The notes under the pieces are model-generated. The model had not been told where the DNA came from. It did no database searches and saw nothing but the letters and a program-made list of their open reading frames with translations. A program made the translations under genes and the position numbers. Below are positions 1 to 7,017 of a stretch of 64,000 nt of DNA, one piece after another; the first letter of the stretch is position 1; each line of letters begins with the position of its first letter. Where the stretch lies: the NCBI GenBank assembly GCA_015067545.1, contig SVMG01000006.1, positions 1-64,000 of the forward strand. The letters run 5' to 3'. The stretch is from Oscillospiraceae bacterium (GTDB taxonomy: Bacteria > Bacillota > Clostridia > Oscillospirales > Oscillospiraceae).

Positions 1-22
1 CATTGGAGCGCGCCCGGGATCC

Positions 23-154
23 TTAACCCCCAGCATCCACCCTAAACTGGGCGTAAAAAGCAGACACCAGGGACTTCATCGATGTGCCCTTCAAAGGATT
101 TTTAGGCCCTTCCTGGAAAATGGCCATTCCGACTAGGATACTGCGCCGTCGCAT
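23..154 (-). other. unassigned short ORF, possible leaderless or spurious
   Basis: A 43-codon frame runs on the minus strand from an ATG at 154 to TAA at 23. I recognise no family. There is no ribosome binding site before the ATG. A promoter-like TTGTAT-17-TATTAT lies immediately upstream in the AT-rich 155-200 stretch, so transcription would begin almost at the ATG. It may be a leaderless ORF, the 5' part of an RNA, or a chance frame. The window edge hides what follows. Confidence 0.2.
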
Positions 155-220
155 TGAATAATAGCATATAATTTGTGAATATACAAGTATTTTTTCATAA
201 AATGCAGGAATATTTATAAA

Positions 221-706
221 TCATTCATTATTTTGAATATTCATTCCGTTTATAAAGTGATCTTCCACAATATCACTGTGGGTCACCACAATGTCGATTT
301 GCTTCAGTTCTTCCTTTGTAAACCATCTTAGCTCCCGTGATTCCCGGCTGATGCGCAGTTCAACATTCTCCGGCAGTGTTAACGAAAACACCACAATGAC
401 CATGCGCCAAATGCTTCCGTCCTGATAAGCAGCAATTCTTCCCGGTTCGCCATACACCGCCAGCTTTCGGAAGCTGTCCTTGGGAATGCGCAGTCCCAGC
501 TCTTCCCAAACCTCCCGGGCCATGGCATTAACGGGCTCTTCGTATTTCTTTACGCCGCCGCCAACCAACCCCCAGGTATCCGAATCCCGACGGCGCTCCA
601 AAAGCAGCTTATCACCGCATGTGATAATGGCGTTCGCCCCCAGATGAGCCGGCATGGTCGTTTTGGGCGCATTGGGATCATTTCGATAAAATTTGACGAT
701 AGACAT
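221..706 (-). CDS. Nudix hydrolase
   Basis: A 161-residue single-domain Nudix protein that hydrolyses a nucleoside-diphosphate-linked substrate; the substrate cannot be told from sequence. The Nudix box spans about residues 50-72, with the Mg-binding core REVWEEL at 64-70 and the expected upstream Gly and Glu. The N-terminal part (ANAIITCGDKLLLERR) is the usual beta-strand entry of the fold. The ATG at 706 has AGGAAGTG-type pairing upstream. It is transcribed alone; the gap to dinB holds a dispersed repeat (739-776). NUDT2-like or NUDT1-like housecleaning is possible. Confidence 0.85.
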   Translation of the reverse strand: MSIVKFYRNDPNAPKTTMPAHLGANAIITCGDKLLLERRRDSDTWGLVGGGVKKYEEPVNAMAREVWEELGLRIPKDSFRKLAVYGEPGRIAAYQDGSIWRMVIVVFSLTLPENVELRISRESRELRWFTKEELKQIDIVVTHSDIVEDHFINGMNIQNNE

Positions 707-738
707 AGAAGTTCACTTCCTTTGTGATTTAGGGAACA

Positions 739-776
739 GATTGCCACACCAGTGTGCGCACTGGTTCTCAATGACA
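739..776. repeat. dispersed palindromic repeat, half copy
   Basis: Contains CACCAGTGTGCGCACTGG followed by CTCAATGACA. The core CCAGTG...CACTGG is an inverted repeat. The same unit, with its flanking GATTGCCACA and CAATGACA, occurs near 43060-43096 and, in reverse, at 20295-20333. It sits in the Nudix-dinB gap. It looks like one half of the longer element seen at the other two sites. Confidence 0.7.
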
Positions 777-805
777 TTTTATGCGAAATGCTGCAGAAAG
801 TCTAT

Positions 806-2083
806 CTAAAATTCATCCGGCACGGGTTTTGTGACACCTGTTCGGCGGGCCTTATCCAATCCACCTGTCATGTGGCCCTCGGGATTCTGCGCAAATTTCG
901 CCCGGCGGATCACATCTTCTCCGAATTTATCCCGTAGGGCATCCACGGTCTCATCCAGCCGTATTTTCTTCTCGTACTGCTCCGGGCTCACCCCGGAGAA
1001 CAGGTCAAATTGCTGATAGGGCTCTCCGGTGATTTTGGTCATCTGTACGCCCAGCTGGCGCAAGGGTGTCACCCCATCCCATGCCTCGTCAAAGATCCGG
1101 CAGGCCTCCCGGAATATCTGCTCTGTAATATTAGTAGCACCGTTTAGCTGGGACTGATGAGAAAAATGCAGAAAATCGTTGGTGCGCAGGTGCACGGAAA
1201 TACAGCCGCCGCACTTGCCGTCCCGGCGCATACGCATACCGATGGTCTCACACAATCCCAAAATTACCTGGTGCGCATGGTCGTAGGTTACAACATCCGT
1301 TGAAGTTGTCACGGAGTTGCCGTAGCCCTTATTCTCCGCCGGCTCTGGGGTCACAGCATCGGCGTTGCGGCCATTTGCAAAATGCCAGATGGTTTCCCCG
1401 TGCTTGCCCAATCGGCGGCGTAAAAGGCTCACATCCGCCCGTGCCAGGTCACCAATGGTATAGATACCCATAAGCCTCAGTTTTCGCTCTGTGGCTGCAC
1501 CTACCAGGAACAGATCCCGCACCGGCAAGGGAAAGAATTTTTCTTCCATCTCCTCTGGGAACAGTGTGTGTACCTTGTTAGGTTTTTCAAAATCACCGGC
1601 CATTTTTGCCAACAGCTTGTTACTGGAAATGCCGATATTGACTGTAAATCCCAGCTCTTCGTTGATCCTCTTGCGCATCTGCTCTGCAGCCGTCAAGGGA
1701 CTTCCCCACAGACGCTGTGTGCCGCTCATATCCACCCAGGCTTCATCAATGGAGTACTGCTCCACCTTTGGGCTAAACTGGCGAAGCATCTGCACGAAAT
1801 GTCGGGATGCCTCCACATACAGCGAATAGTCCGGTGGGATCACCACCAGATCCGGGCATTTCTCCAATGCCTGAAACAACGGCTCTCCCGTCTGAATTCC
1901 GTATTTCTTGGCAGGCATACTTTTCGCTAAGATAATACCGTGGCGGGATGCCTTCTCTCCTGCCACCACCGACGGCACATCCCGAAGATCTGTGGTTTCC
2001 CCCAGCACCTTCACCCGGTAGGCTGCCGACCAGCTTAAAAATGCCGAATTAGCATCCACATGAAAAATGACACGCTGCCCCAT
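806..2083 (-). CDS. dinB: DNA polymerase IV (Y family)
   Basis: Translesion DNA polymerase of 425 residues in the usual DinB size range. The catalytic palm motifs are DANSAF at about 10-15 and SIDEAW at about 111-116, carrying the metal-binding acidic residues. A helix-hairpin-helix thumb region follows (SSNKLLAKMAGD...PVRDLFLVG). A QQFDLF stretch near the C-terminus matches a beta-clamp-binding peptide. The start is the internal ATG at 2083, which overlaps the stop of the upstream small gene as TGATG and is preceded by GAGGAAGG; a longer frame to 2107 is less likely. Co-transcribed with the upstream gene from a promoter carrying a possible LexA half-site, as expected for an SOS polymerase. 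Confidence 0.95.
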   Translation of the reverse strand: MGQRVIFHVDANSAFLSWSAAYRVKVLGETTDLRDVPSVVAGEKASRHGIILAKSMPAKKYGIQTGEPLFQALEKCPDLVVIPPDYSLYVEASRHFVQMLRQFSPKVEQYSIDEAWVDMSGTQRLWGSPLTAAEQMRKRINEELGFTVNIGISSNKLLAKMAGDFEKPNKVHTLFPEEMEEKFFPLPVRDLFLVGAATERKLRLMGIYTIGDLARADVSLLRRRLGKHGETIWHFANGRNADAVTPEPAENKGYGNSVTTSTDVVTYDHAHQVILGLCETIGMRMRRDGKCGGCISVHLRTNDFLHFSHQSQLNGATNITEQIFREACRIFDEAWDGVTPLRQLGVQMTKITGEPYQQFDLFSGVSPEQYEKKIRLDETVDALRDKFGEDVIRRAKFAQNPEGHMTGGLDKARRTGVTKPVPDEF

Positions 2084-2337
2084 CAGCACACCTTCCTCAG
2101 CAAGCACCAGCTATGGGTGCGGATGGTATATTTCAGTTCAAACAGTGTCTGCTTGCCTGCAACGGTTGCCCGGCAAAGAAAAATCTTTGCTTCAATGCCC
2201 ACATACTGCACATTTTTGACGCTGATGACCTCATCAATGTCCACTCTCAAAAGCTGATGGGTCTGCTCCAGCCGCAACCGTAACGGACGGATCTCTCCTC
2301 CGGCACTGCACATGGATATCACATCCACAGGACACAT
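2083..2337 (-). CDS. conserved small protein preceding dinB
   Basis: An 84-residue basic protein with no recognised catalytic motif. Its core (PLRLRLEQTHQLLRVDID then VQYVGIEAKIFLCR) reads as alternating beta strands typical of small domains encoded beside dinB in Clostridia. I chose the ATG at 2337, with GGAGGGAAAA upstream, over the ATG at 2355, which sits only two bases after AGGAGG. The stop overlaps the dinB start by one base, indicating translational coupling. It is probably a partner or modulator in the same damage response; that role is inferred from position only. Confidence 0.75.
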   Translation of the reverse strand: MCPVDVISMCSAGGEIRPLRLRLEQTHQLLRVDIDEVISVKNVQYVGIEAKIFLCRATVAGKQTLFELKYTIRTHSWCLLRKVC

Positions 2338-2375
2338 TTTTCCCTCCAAACCCATCGCCTCCTTTCGTTTGTCTT

Positions 2376-2404
2376 ATTATAGCACATTTGTTCGTGATTA
2401 GCAA
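2376..2404 (-). promoter_or_regulatory. sigma-A promoter of the dinB operon with LexA-like half-site
   Basis: TTGCTA (2399-2404), a 17-base spacer, then TATAAT (2376-2381). The spacer contains CGAACAAATGTGC (2382-2394). Its left half matches the Gram-positive LexA/DinR consensus CGAAC-N4-GTTCG and its right half is degenerate. Confidence 0.7.
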
Positions 2405-2414
2405 GAGGATTTTC

Positions 2415-2442
2415 TTGACAATTCAAATTCCTGCGTTATACT
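2415..2442 (+). promoter_or_regulatory. sigma-A promoter of the serine hydrolase gene
   Basis: TTGACA (2415-2420), a 16-base spacer, TATACT (2437-2442). It lies about 35 bases before the ATG, with a TGGAGG ribosome binding site at 2464-2469. Confidence 0.75.
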
Positions 2443-2476
2443 GAAACTATAAACTGTACACTATGGAGGTAAGCAT

Positions 2477-3610
2477 ATGGACTTCTCCCCTGTTGTTACA
2501 TATGTAGAATCCGTTCTGCGAAAAGAAAAGAATGTTCCCGGCTGTGAACTGAGGATCATGCGCGGACACGAAACGCTGCTTCGCCATTCCAGCGGTGTCC
2601 GGGACTACGCCGGAAAAGAACCCCTGCGGCCGGATGATATTTACTTTATGTACTCATGTACCAAGCCTATGACCTGTGCCGCCGCTATGCAGCTGGTAGA
2701 ACGTGGAATCATCAGCCTGGATGACCCTGTCAGCAAATACCTGCCGGAATTTCAAAATGCCTTCCTGATAAAAGACGGAATGCCCGCTGCACCTCAAAAT
2801 ACCATGACGATCCGGCATCTTTTTACCATGAGTGCAGGCTTCAACTATAACCGTGCCACCCAACCCATTCAGGACACGATCGCCGCAAATCCCCACGCCG
2901 GAACTGTGGAGATCGTCAACGCGCTGGTGCGTTCACCACTGGAATTCGAGCCGGGAACAAAATTTCTTTACAGCATGTGCCACGATGTATTGGCCGCTGT
3001 TGTGGAAATAGCCTCGGGACAGCGTTTTTCTGCATATATGCAGGAAAATATCTGGGATCCTTTGGGCATGAAAGACATCGGATTTCACCTGCCGGAGGAA
3101 AAACAATGCCGCCTGGTGGCGCTCTATGAATGCGACGGTCCGGGTCACTATCAACCCTTTTCCAATCCCCGGGAGTTCAATCTGACGGACTGCTACGAAA
3201 GCGGCGGTGCGGGCCTTTATGCCACAGCAGACGACTACGCTTTGTTTGCCGATGCCATGGCCTGCGGCGGCAAAGGCGCAACAGGCGCACAGATCCTGAA
3301 GCCGGAAACCATTGATCTGATGCGCACAGATCAGCTGGGCAGCTATGTGATGGACACCCGGTTTGGCTGCGCCGCCGGTCCCGGCTATGGCTATGGGCTT
3401 GGCGTTCGCACCCTCATCGATAAATCGCAAGGACAGCGCAGCTCCCTTGGTGAATTTGGCTGGGATGGTGCTGCCGGGTCTTATGTCATGATCGACCCCA
3501 AATATGATCTTTCTATTTTCTTCGCCATGCATGTCCGGGCATGGCCTACCCTAATCGGCTGCGGCCACGCCCCGATCCGGGATCTGACCTATGAAGTTCT
3601 GGGCATATAA
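2477..3610 (+). CDS. serine hydrolase, beta-lactamase/esterase family
   Basis: A 377-residue class C beta-lactamase-fold protein (Pfam beta-lactamase type). The nucleophile motif SxxK appears as SCTK in the segment MYSCTKPMTCAAAMQL at about 58-73. The second motif, usually YxN, appears to be YSM in FLYSMCHDVLAAV, as in many esterase-type members. The C-terminal GWDGAAGSY region stands where the KTG/HxG motif is expected. There is no signal peptide, so it is probably a cytosolic esterase or peptidase rather than a resistance enzyme. Natural substrate unknown. The downstream thioesterase follows after 40 bases. Confidence 0.85.
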   Translation: MDFSPVVTYVESVLRKEKNVPGCELRIMRGHETLLRHSSGVRDYAGKEPLRPDDIYFMYSCTKPMTCAAAMQLVERGIISLDDPVSKYLPEFQNAFLIKDGMPAAPQNTMTIRHLFTMSAGFNYNRATQPIQDTIAANPHAGTVEIVNALVRSPLEFEPGTKFLYSMCHDVLAAVVEIASGQRFSAYMQENIWDPLGMKDIGFHLPEEKQCRLVALYECDGPGHYQPFSNPREFNLTDCYESGGAGLYATADDYALFADAMACGGKGATGAQILKPETIDLMRTDQLGSYVMDTRFGCAAGPGYGYGLGVRTLIDKSQGQRSSLGEFGWDGAAGSYVMIDPKYDLSIFFAMHVRAWPTLIGCGHAPIRDLTYEVLGI

Positions 3611-3650
3611 TTTTCGTTTTAGCACATATTAGGCTGGAAAGGATGATTTG

Positions 3651-4124
3651 ATGAGACCTTCAAAAAAAGTTTCTGACTCCCAAACAATGCAGCAGTACCT
3701 GATTCGTCCTGCCCACATCAATCCTTACGGACGGCTGTTCGGTGCACAGCTGCTCAAGTGGATCGACGAGGTGGCGGGAATCGTGGCCGTTCGTCATGCA
3801 AATGCCATCGTCACCACCGCCGCCATTGATAATCTGCAGTTTACCAAACCCGCCTATGCAGGCCAGATGATCGTTTTGCTTGGACAGGTGACTTATGTGG
3901 GCCGCACTTCCATGGAAGTGCGTGTGGATACCTTTACGGAGGCACTGGACGGCACAAGAAACTTGATCAACCGTGCATACATTGACATGGTAGCCATTAA
4001 CAATGAGGGACAGGCGATCGAAGTACCGGCTCTGGAGCTGGAGACTGATGAACAGCGCGAAGAATATGAAGCCGCCATCAAACGCAAGGAAATGCGCAAA
4101 CAGCGACGGCTGGAGGGATTCTGA
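3651..4124 (+). CDS. acyl-CoA thioesterase, hotdog fold
   Basis: A 157-residue YciA/BFIT-type hotdog thioesterase that hydrolyses acyl-CoA in the cytosol. The family signature is the INPYGRLFGAQLLKWIDEVAG segment near residues 22-42 (Asn/Gly-rich turn then the catalytic Asp-containing helix), followed by the LQFTKPAYAG strand. The start is the ATG at 3651 with AAAGGATG upstream. It probably shares a transcript with the upstream serine hydrolase, and a bidirectional terminator closes the unit. Confidence 0.9.
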   Translation: MRPSKKVSDSQTMQQYLIRPAHINPYGRLFGAQLLKWIDEVAGIVAVRHANAIVTTAAIDNLQFTKPAYAGQMIVLLGQVTYVGRTSMEVRVDTFTEALDGTRNLINRAYIDMVAINNEGQAIEVPALELETDEQREEYEAAIKRKEMRKQRRLEGF

Positions 4125-4131
4125 ATAAATG

Positions 4132-4158
4132 AAAAAGCCACCCCACGGGGTGGCTTTT
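4132..4158. terminator. bidirectional rho-independent terminator
   Basis: AAAAGCCACCCC-A-CGGGGTGGCTTTT stem with A/T flanks between two convergent genes. Confidence 0.9.
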
Positions 4159-4160
4159 GA

Positions 4161-4652
4161 TCAATACAGGAAGCTGATCAGCTCGTCAATATTGACTCTG
4201 TTGGGAATATCGATGGTTCTCTTGTCCTTCAGCACGACAATATTCGTGTATTTCAAATACTTGATGCACTTGATGTCCGCTTTATGAATCTGAAAGCTTT
4301 CCTCATCCGTCAGACGGGTAAATTCCATGGTGTCATCATCGATTTGTTCGATGGTAAAATCGATCTTTCCATCCATCTCATATTCGGCAAAATTTTTGTT
4401 CACTGCCTTTTTGAGTTTGGAGCGCAAAATGCCGTAAATGGCAAACAAAACTGCTGCAAGGGTCAGGGTCTGAAAACCCGTCTTGATCCCGATGGGCGCG
4501 GCAGCGACGATTCCTGCAAGGAAGAAATATATACTGACAGGTAAGACACAGAATCCGGCAATGGCAAAAATGCGTCCGTGCAGCCAGGCAAGATCCCGGA
4601 TGCGGCGCTTCGTATCGGCAGTGGTTTTCGAGTATGCAATCATAGTGAACAC
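4161..4652 (-). CDS. YcxB-like membrane protein
   Basis: A 163-residue protein with two adjacent hydrophobic segments at about 28-50 (IFAIAGFCVLPVSIYFFLA) and 55-80. A soluble C-terminal beta-rich part (DFTIEQIDDDTMEFTRLTDEESFQIHKADI then CIKYLKYTNIVVLKD) resembles the PH-like YcxB domain found at the C-terminus of many Firmicute membrane proteins. Function is unknown. It has its own promoter (4674-4702) and no operon partner. Confidence 0.7.
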   Translation of the reverse strand: MFTMIAYSKTTADTKRRIRDLAWLHGRIFAIAGFCVLPVSIYFFLAGIVAAAPIGIKTGFQTLTLAAVLFAIYGILRSKLKKAVNKNFAEYEMDGKIDFTIEQIDDDTMEFTRLTDEESFQIHKADIKCIKYLKYTNIVVLKDKRTIDIPNRVNIDELISFLY

Positions 4653-4673
4653 TTCTTTTCTGTATTTTTTGTT

Positions 4674-4702
4674 ATTTTATCATGGTATCATGTAAATTGC
4701 AA
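4674..4702 (-). promoter_or_regulatory. sigma-A promoter of the YcxB-like gene
   Basis: TTGCAA (4697-4702), 17-base spacer, TAAAAT (4674-4679) on the minus strand. Confidence 0.65.
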
Positions 4703-4725
4703 GGAATTGCGCAAACTTTATCATA

Positions 4726-4750
4726 AATGCCGCCCGAAGGCGGCATTTTT
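4726..4750. terminator. rho-independent terminator
   Basis: ATGCCGCC-CGAA-GGCGGCAT stem with an A run on one side and five T on the other. It lies just beyond the partial tmRNA-end copy at 4752-4773, the same arrangement as the real ssrA end and its terminator. Confidence 0.8.
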
Positions 4751-4751
4751 G

Positions 4752-4773
4752 TGGTGGAGCCGAGCAGAATCAA
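4752..4773 (-). repeat. imperfect copy of the tmRNA 3' end, possible att scar
   Basis: TGGTGGAGCCGAGCAGAATCA here matches the ssrA 3' end at 4961-4982 at about 17 of 22 positions in the same orientation, including the first ten bases exactly. This is the layout left when an element integrates at the 3' end of ssrA. Decayed and short, so only suggestive. Confidence 0.4.
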
Positions 4774-4925
4774 GTTGTAATATTGCTGAACTTTCAATGG
4801 ATTATTGATTGCAGTCTACAGTCTGCCAACTGCATCCTGCAATCAATGGAATCTCCCACGGGCTAAAAAGTGTCCACAGGACTGTTGCATTTAGATCGGT
4901 TCGATTCCCCTTTTCATACTCATAA
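4774..4925. other. non-coding segment between tmRNA-end copies
   Basis: No gene is apparent. It holds an 11-base perfect inverted repeat, ATTGATTGCAG (4804-4814) and CTGCAATCAAT (4837-4847), and a T-arm-like GGTTCGATTCC at about 4898-4908. These could be debris of a lost integrated element or of a decayed tRNA. Confidence 0.4.
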
Positions 4926-4958
4926 ATAACAAAGCACCCCCAAAGGGGTGCTTTGTTA
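4926..4958. terminator. ssrA terminator
   Basis: AAAGCACCCC-CAAA-GGGGTGCTTT stem directly after the encoded CCA of tmRNA; the transcript reads into a T-rich tail on the minus strand. Confidence 0.85.
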
Positions 4959-4960
4959 TT

Positions 4961-5308
4961 TGGTGGAGCCGGCGGGAATCGAACCCGCGTCCGAAAGCAA
5001 TTTGGAAGGAACTTCTCCGTGCGCAGTCTGTTATTTACATTCCCTCATTCCGGCGGGAACAAACACCCTACGGAAATCAGTAGCTTCATGATGCGTGGAA
5101 TGGGCAAAGCTTACCAAACTCACGGTCTCCACTCAGATCACACCCGAGCCCGGCGCGTGGACCTTCCGGGGCGGATGGGCGCCTAATTAGGCAGCCAGAA
5201 CAACAGGATTGTTGTCAGTTAAATTTAAAGGTTACCCGTTTTATCGTGGTCAGGCGCCACGGCACGCTTATCCAGCCTCACTACCCCCGTCGAAACCAGT
5301 ACGGCCCC
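4961..5308 (-). ncRNA. ssrA: transfer-messenger RNA (tmRNA)
   Basis: A 348-nt tmRNA that, with SmpB and EF-Tu, rescues stalled ribosomes. The 5' end GGGGCCG (5302-5308) pairs with CGGCTCC before the encoded ACCA at 4961-4964. The TTTCGACGGGGGT that typifies tmRNA 5' regions lies at about 5285-5297, and the GTTCGATTCCCGCC T-arm lies near the 3' end. The internal tag frame (5187-5216) encodes DNNPVVLAA then TAA, so the degradation tag ends in the expected VLAA-type tail. The codon before GAC is ACT, so the resume codon is either ACT or GAC rather than the common GCN. smpB lies 1.1 kb away on the same strand. Confidence 0.95.
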
Positions 5309-5344
5309 ATATTTGAGGTGAAAAGTAAAAGTGAAGAAGTATAC

Positions 5345-5375
5345 GGTGATGAGATGTTAATAGCATCTCATCACC
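5345..5375. repeat. 12-bp perfect inverted repeat
   Basis: GGTGATGAGATG (5345-5356) and CATCTCATCACC (5364-5375) flank a 7-base loop between the unknown gene at 5385 and ssrA. It could terminate the upstream gene, though it has no T run, or be an operator near the ssrA promoter. Confidence 0.55.
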
Positions 5376-5384
5376 ATATTTCAT

Positions 5385-5867
5385 TTACATTTCTTGAGGA
5401 TCTGATACAAATCTCCATTTTAACTTTTCTGCAATAACAAAAGTAACATCAAGCTCATGAGTGGCATCAGGCTCCTGGAGCAGTTTATCACAAGAATATA
5501 AAGTTGGTGAAAAACCCGCAAAGTCAGCCCAAACAATCAGAGGATCATCACGACCAGTAAGCAAATCATCATGATACGCAAGATGACAATCAAAAATATC
5601 TGCGCTGAACCAGTTTTCAGACCCAACAAGATTGCATTTCCTCACTCCGTTAAAGCAGAGTTCCAAAGGATCTTTATACCATTGGCTGTGGAATATCATA
5701 TGCAGTTCCTGACAATTTAATGGGGCAAGAACCATTGTACCATTCTCTTTTACATAGCATCCGGAACGGTAAAACATTTCAACCAAGCAGGAATCATGAA
5801 ATCCTCCATACTGGTCAAGCAGATACTCAATGTCTGCTGAGCATGCTATTTCATTCCAGTCATTCAC
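5385..5867 (-). CDS. unknown protein, AT-richer than neighbours
   Basis: A 160-residue acidic soluble protein with no signal peptide or membrane segment, which I do not recognise. The N-terminal YGGFHDSCLVEMFYRSGCYV and the later WFSADIFDCHLAYHDDLL give an alternating strand pattern with many aromatic and acidic residues. This recalls immunity-type or SMI1-like small proteins, but that is an impression only. Codon use is visibly more AT-rich than the adjacent cyclophilin and smpB. It sits between ssrA and the cyclophilin gene, a common landing site for acquired DNA, so horizontal acquisition is plausible. Confidence 0.6.
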   Translation of the reverse strand: MNDWNEIACSADIEYLLDQYGGFHDSCLVEMFYRSGCYVKENGTMVLAPLNCQELHMIFHSQWYKDPLELCFNGVRKCNLVGSENWFSADIFDCHLAYHDDLLTGRDDPLIVWADFAGFSPTLYSCDKLLQEPDATHELDVTFVIAEKLKWRFVSDPQEM

Positions 5868-5879
5868 AAAATTTACCTC

Positions 5880-6416
5880 TTAAAATCTCCCGTAAGGATC
5901 AGGCAGTTTGTTAGGCTCGGGGTAGGTCTCGCCCTTGGTATCCACGGTGATGGATGCGATCTTCTGCTCCGCAATGGGGCGATCCTGCATGCCGGTCTTT
6001 GTAGCTGCAATGGCGTCCACCACTTCCATGCCGGAAGTGACCTTACCGAATGCGGCATACTGGCCGTCCAGATGGCGGGCATCCTGGTGCATAATAAAGA
6101 ACTGGCTGCCCGCAGAATTGGGGCTGGACGACCGGGCCATGCTCAGCACACCGCGCTTGTGCTTCAGATCGTTCTTCACACCGTTGAAGAAAAACTCTCC
6201 CTTGATGCAGTAGCCGGGGCCACCCATACCGGTGCCGTCCGGGCAACCGCCCTGGATCATAAAGCCGGGGATAACACGGTGGAATATCAGACCGTCGTAG
6301 TAATTATGATTGCACAGGTCGATAAAATTGCGAACGCTCTGGGGAGCGATCTCGGGATACAGCTCGCCCTCGATGACACCGCCGTTTTCCATAGTAATTT
6401 TGAATGTAGGATTCAT
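5880..6416 (-). CDS. peptidyl-prolyl cis-trans isomerase, cyclophilin type
   Basis: A 178-residue cytosolic cyclophilin catalysing proline isomerisation. The active-site Arg lies in FHRVIPGFMIQGG (about 45-57), followed by GSQFFIMHQDARHLDGQYAAFGKV, the family signature containing the Phe and His of the pocket. There is no signal peptide. The gene begins two bases after the smpB stop, so the two are co-transcribed. Confidence 0.93.
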   Translation of the reverse strand: MNPTFKITMENGGVIEGELYPEIAPQSVRNFIDLCNHNYYDGLIFHRVIPGFMIQGGCPDGTGMGGPGYCIKGEFFFNGVKNDLKHKRGVLSMARSSSPNSAGSQFFIMHQDARHLDGQYAAFGKVTSGMEVVDAIAATKTGMQDRPIAEQKIASITVDTKGETYPEPNKLPDPYGRF

Positions 6417-6417
6417 A

Positions 6418-6879
6418 TCAGTACCTCTCTTTCATGGCCCGCTGGATCTGACGCTTGGCGTCCTTTTCAGCTGCGACCTGTCTCTTATCATGCAGTTTTT
6501 TACCTTTGCACAAGCCAACCTTGACCTTGACGCGACTGCCCTTTAAGTAGACTGACAGTGGGATGAGCGTCAGACCGTCCTGCTTCACCTTGCCCAGCAA
6601 GCGCATGATCTCCCGGCGATGCATCAGCAAACGTCGGGGGCGGCGAGGATCCACATTAAAGCGATTTCCATGGTCATAGGGCGAGATGTGCATTTGATTC
6701 AGGAGCATTTCTCCGTCTTTAATGCCGCACCAGGCATCCTTGAGGTTCAAAGTGCCCTGGCGGATGGACTTGACTTCCGTACCCACCAATTCAATGCCCG
6801 CTTCCATTTCCTCCTCCACAAAATACTCGTGGTAGGCTTCCCTGTTCCGGGCCATGACCTTGATACTCTCCTTTTCCAA
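6418..6879 (-). CDS. smpB: SsrA-binding protein SmpB
   Basis: A 153-residue partner of tmRNA. It shows the OB-fold core ([20 protein letters not shown], then [13 protein letters not shown]) and the basic C-terminal tail ([20 protein letters not shown]) that occupies the mRNA channel. I chose the TTG at 6879, eight bases after GGAGGTGA, because its product starts [19 protein letters not shown] as in other SmpB; the longer frame to 6921 adds 14 residues with no ribosome binding site. It lies close to ssrA on the same strand. Confidence 0.93.
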   Translation of the reverse strand: MEKESIKVMARNREAYHEYFVEEEMEAGIELVGTEVKSIRQGTLNLKDAWCGIKDGEMLLNQMHISPYDHGNRFNVDPRRPRRLLMHRREIMRLLGKVKQDGLTLIPLSVYLKGSRVKVKVGLCKGKKLHDKRQVAAEKDAKRQIQRAMKERY

Positions 6880-6909
6880 ACGCTCACCTCCTTGACTGCT
6901 TGTAGGTAC

Positions 6910-6928
6910 ATTATAGCACAACTGTCAA
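6910..6928 (-). promoter_or_regulatory. possible extended -10 promoter of smpB
   Basis: TGCTATAAT on the minus strand, with TATAAT at 6910-6915 and the upstream TG of an extended -10. A TTGACA (6923-6928) sits only seven bases away, too close to serve as a standard -35. Confidence 0.45.
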
Positions 6929-7017
6929 GCGGGTCATACATTTCAGTGCCTCGTATCGTCCCTATATTAAGATTCTCTTAAAACCATGCGCAACCGCTTG
7001 AAAGGGATTGTCGAATT

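Noticed and set aside
550..777. 75-codon frame overlapping the Nudix gene
   Set aside because: It begins in the dispersed repeat and continues out of frame inside the Nudix gene.
4898..4908. GGTTCGATTCC as part of a tRNA gene
   Set aside because: The flanks do not pair into a T-stem or acceptor, and no anticodon arm is found upstream.
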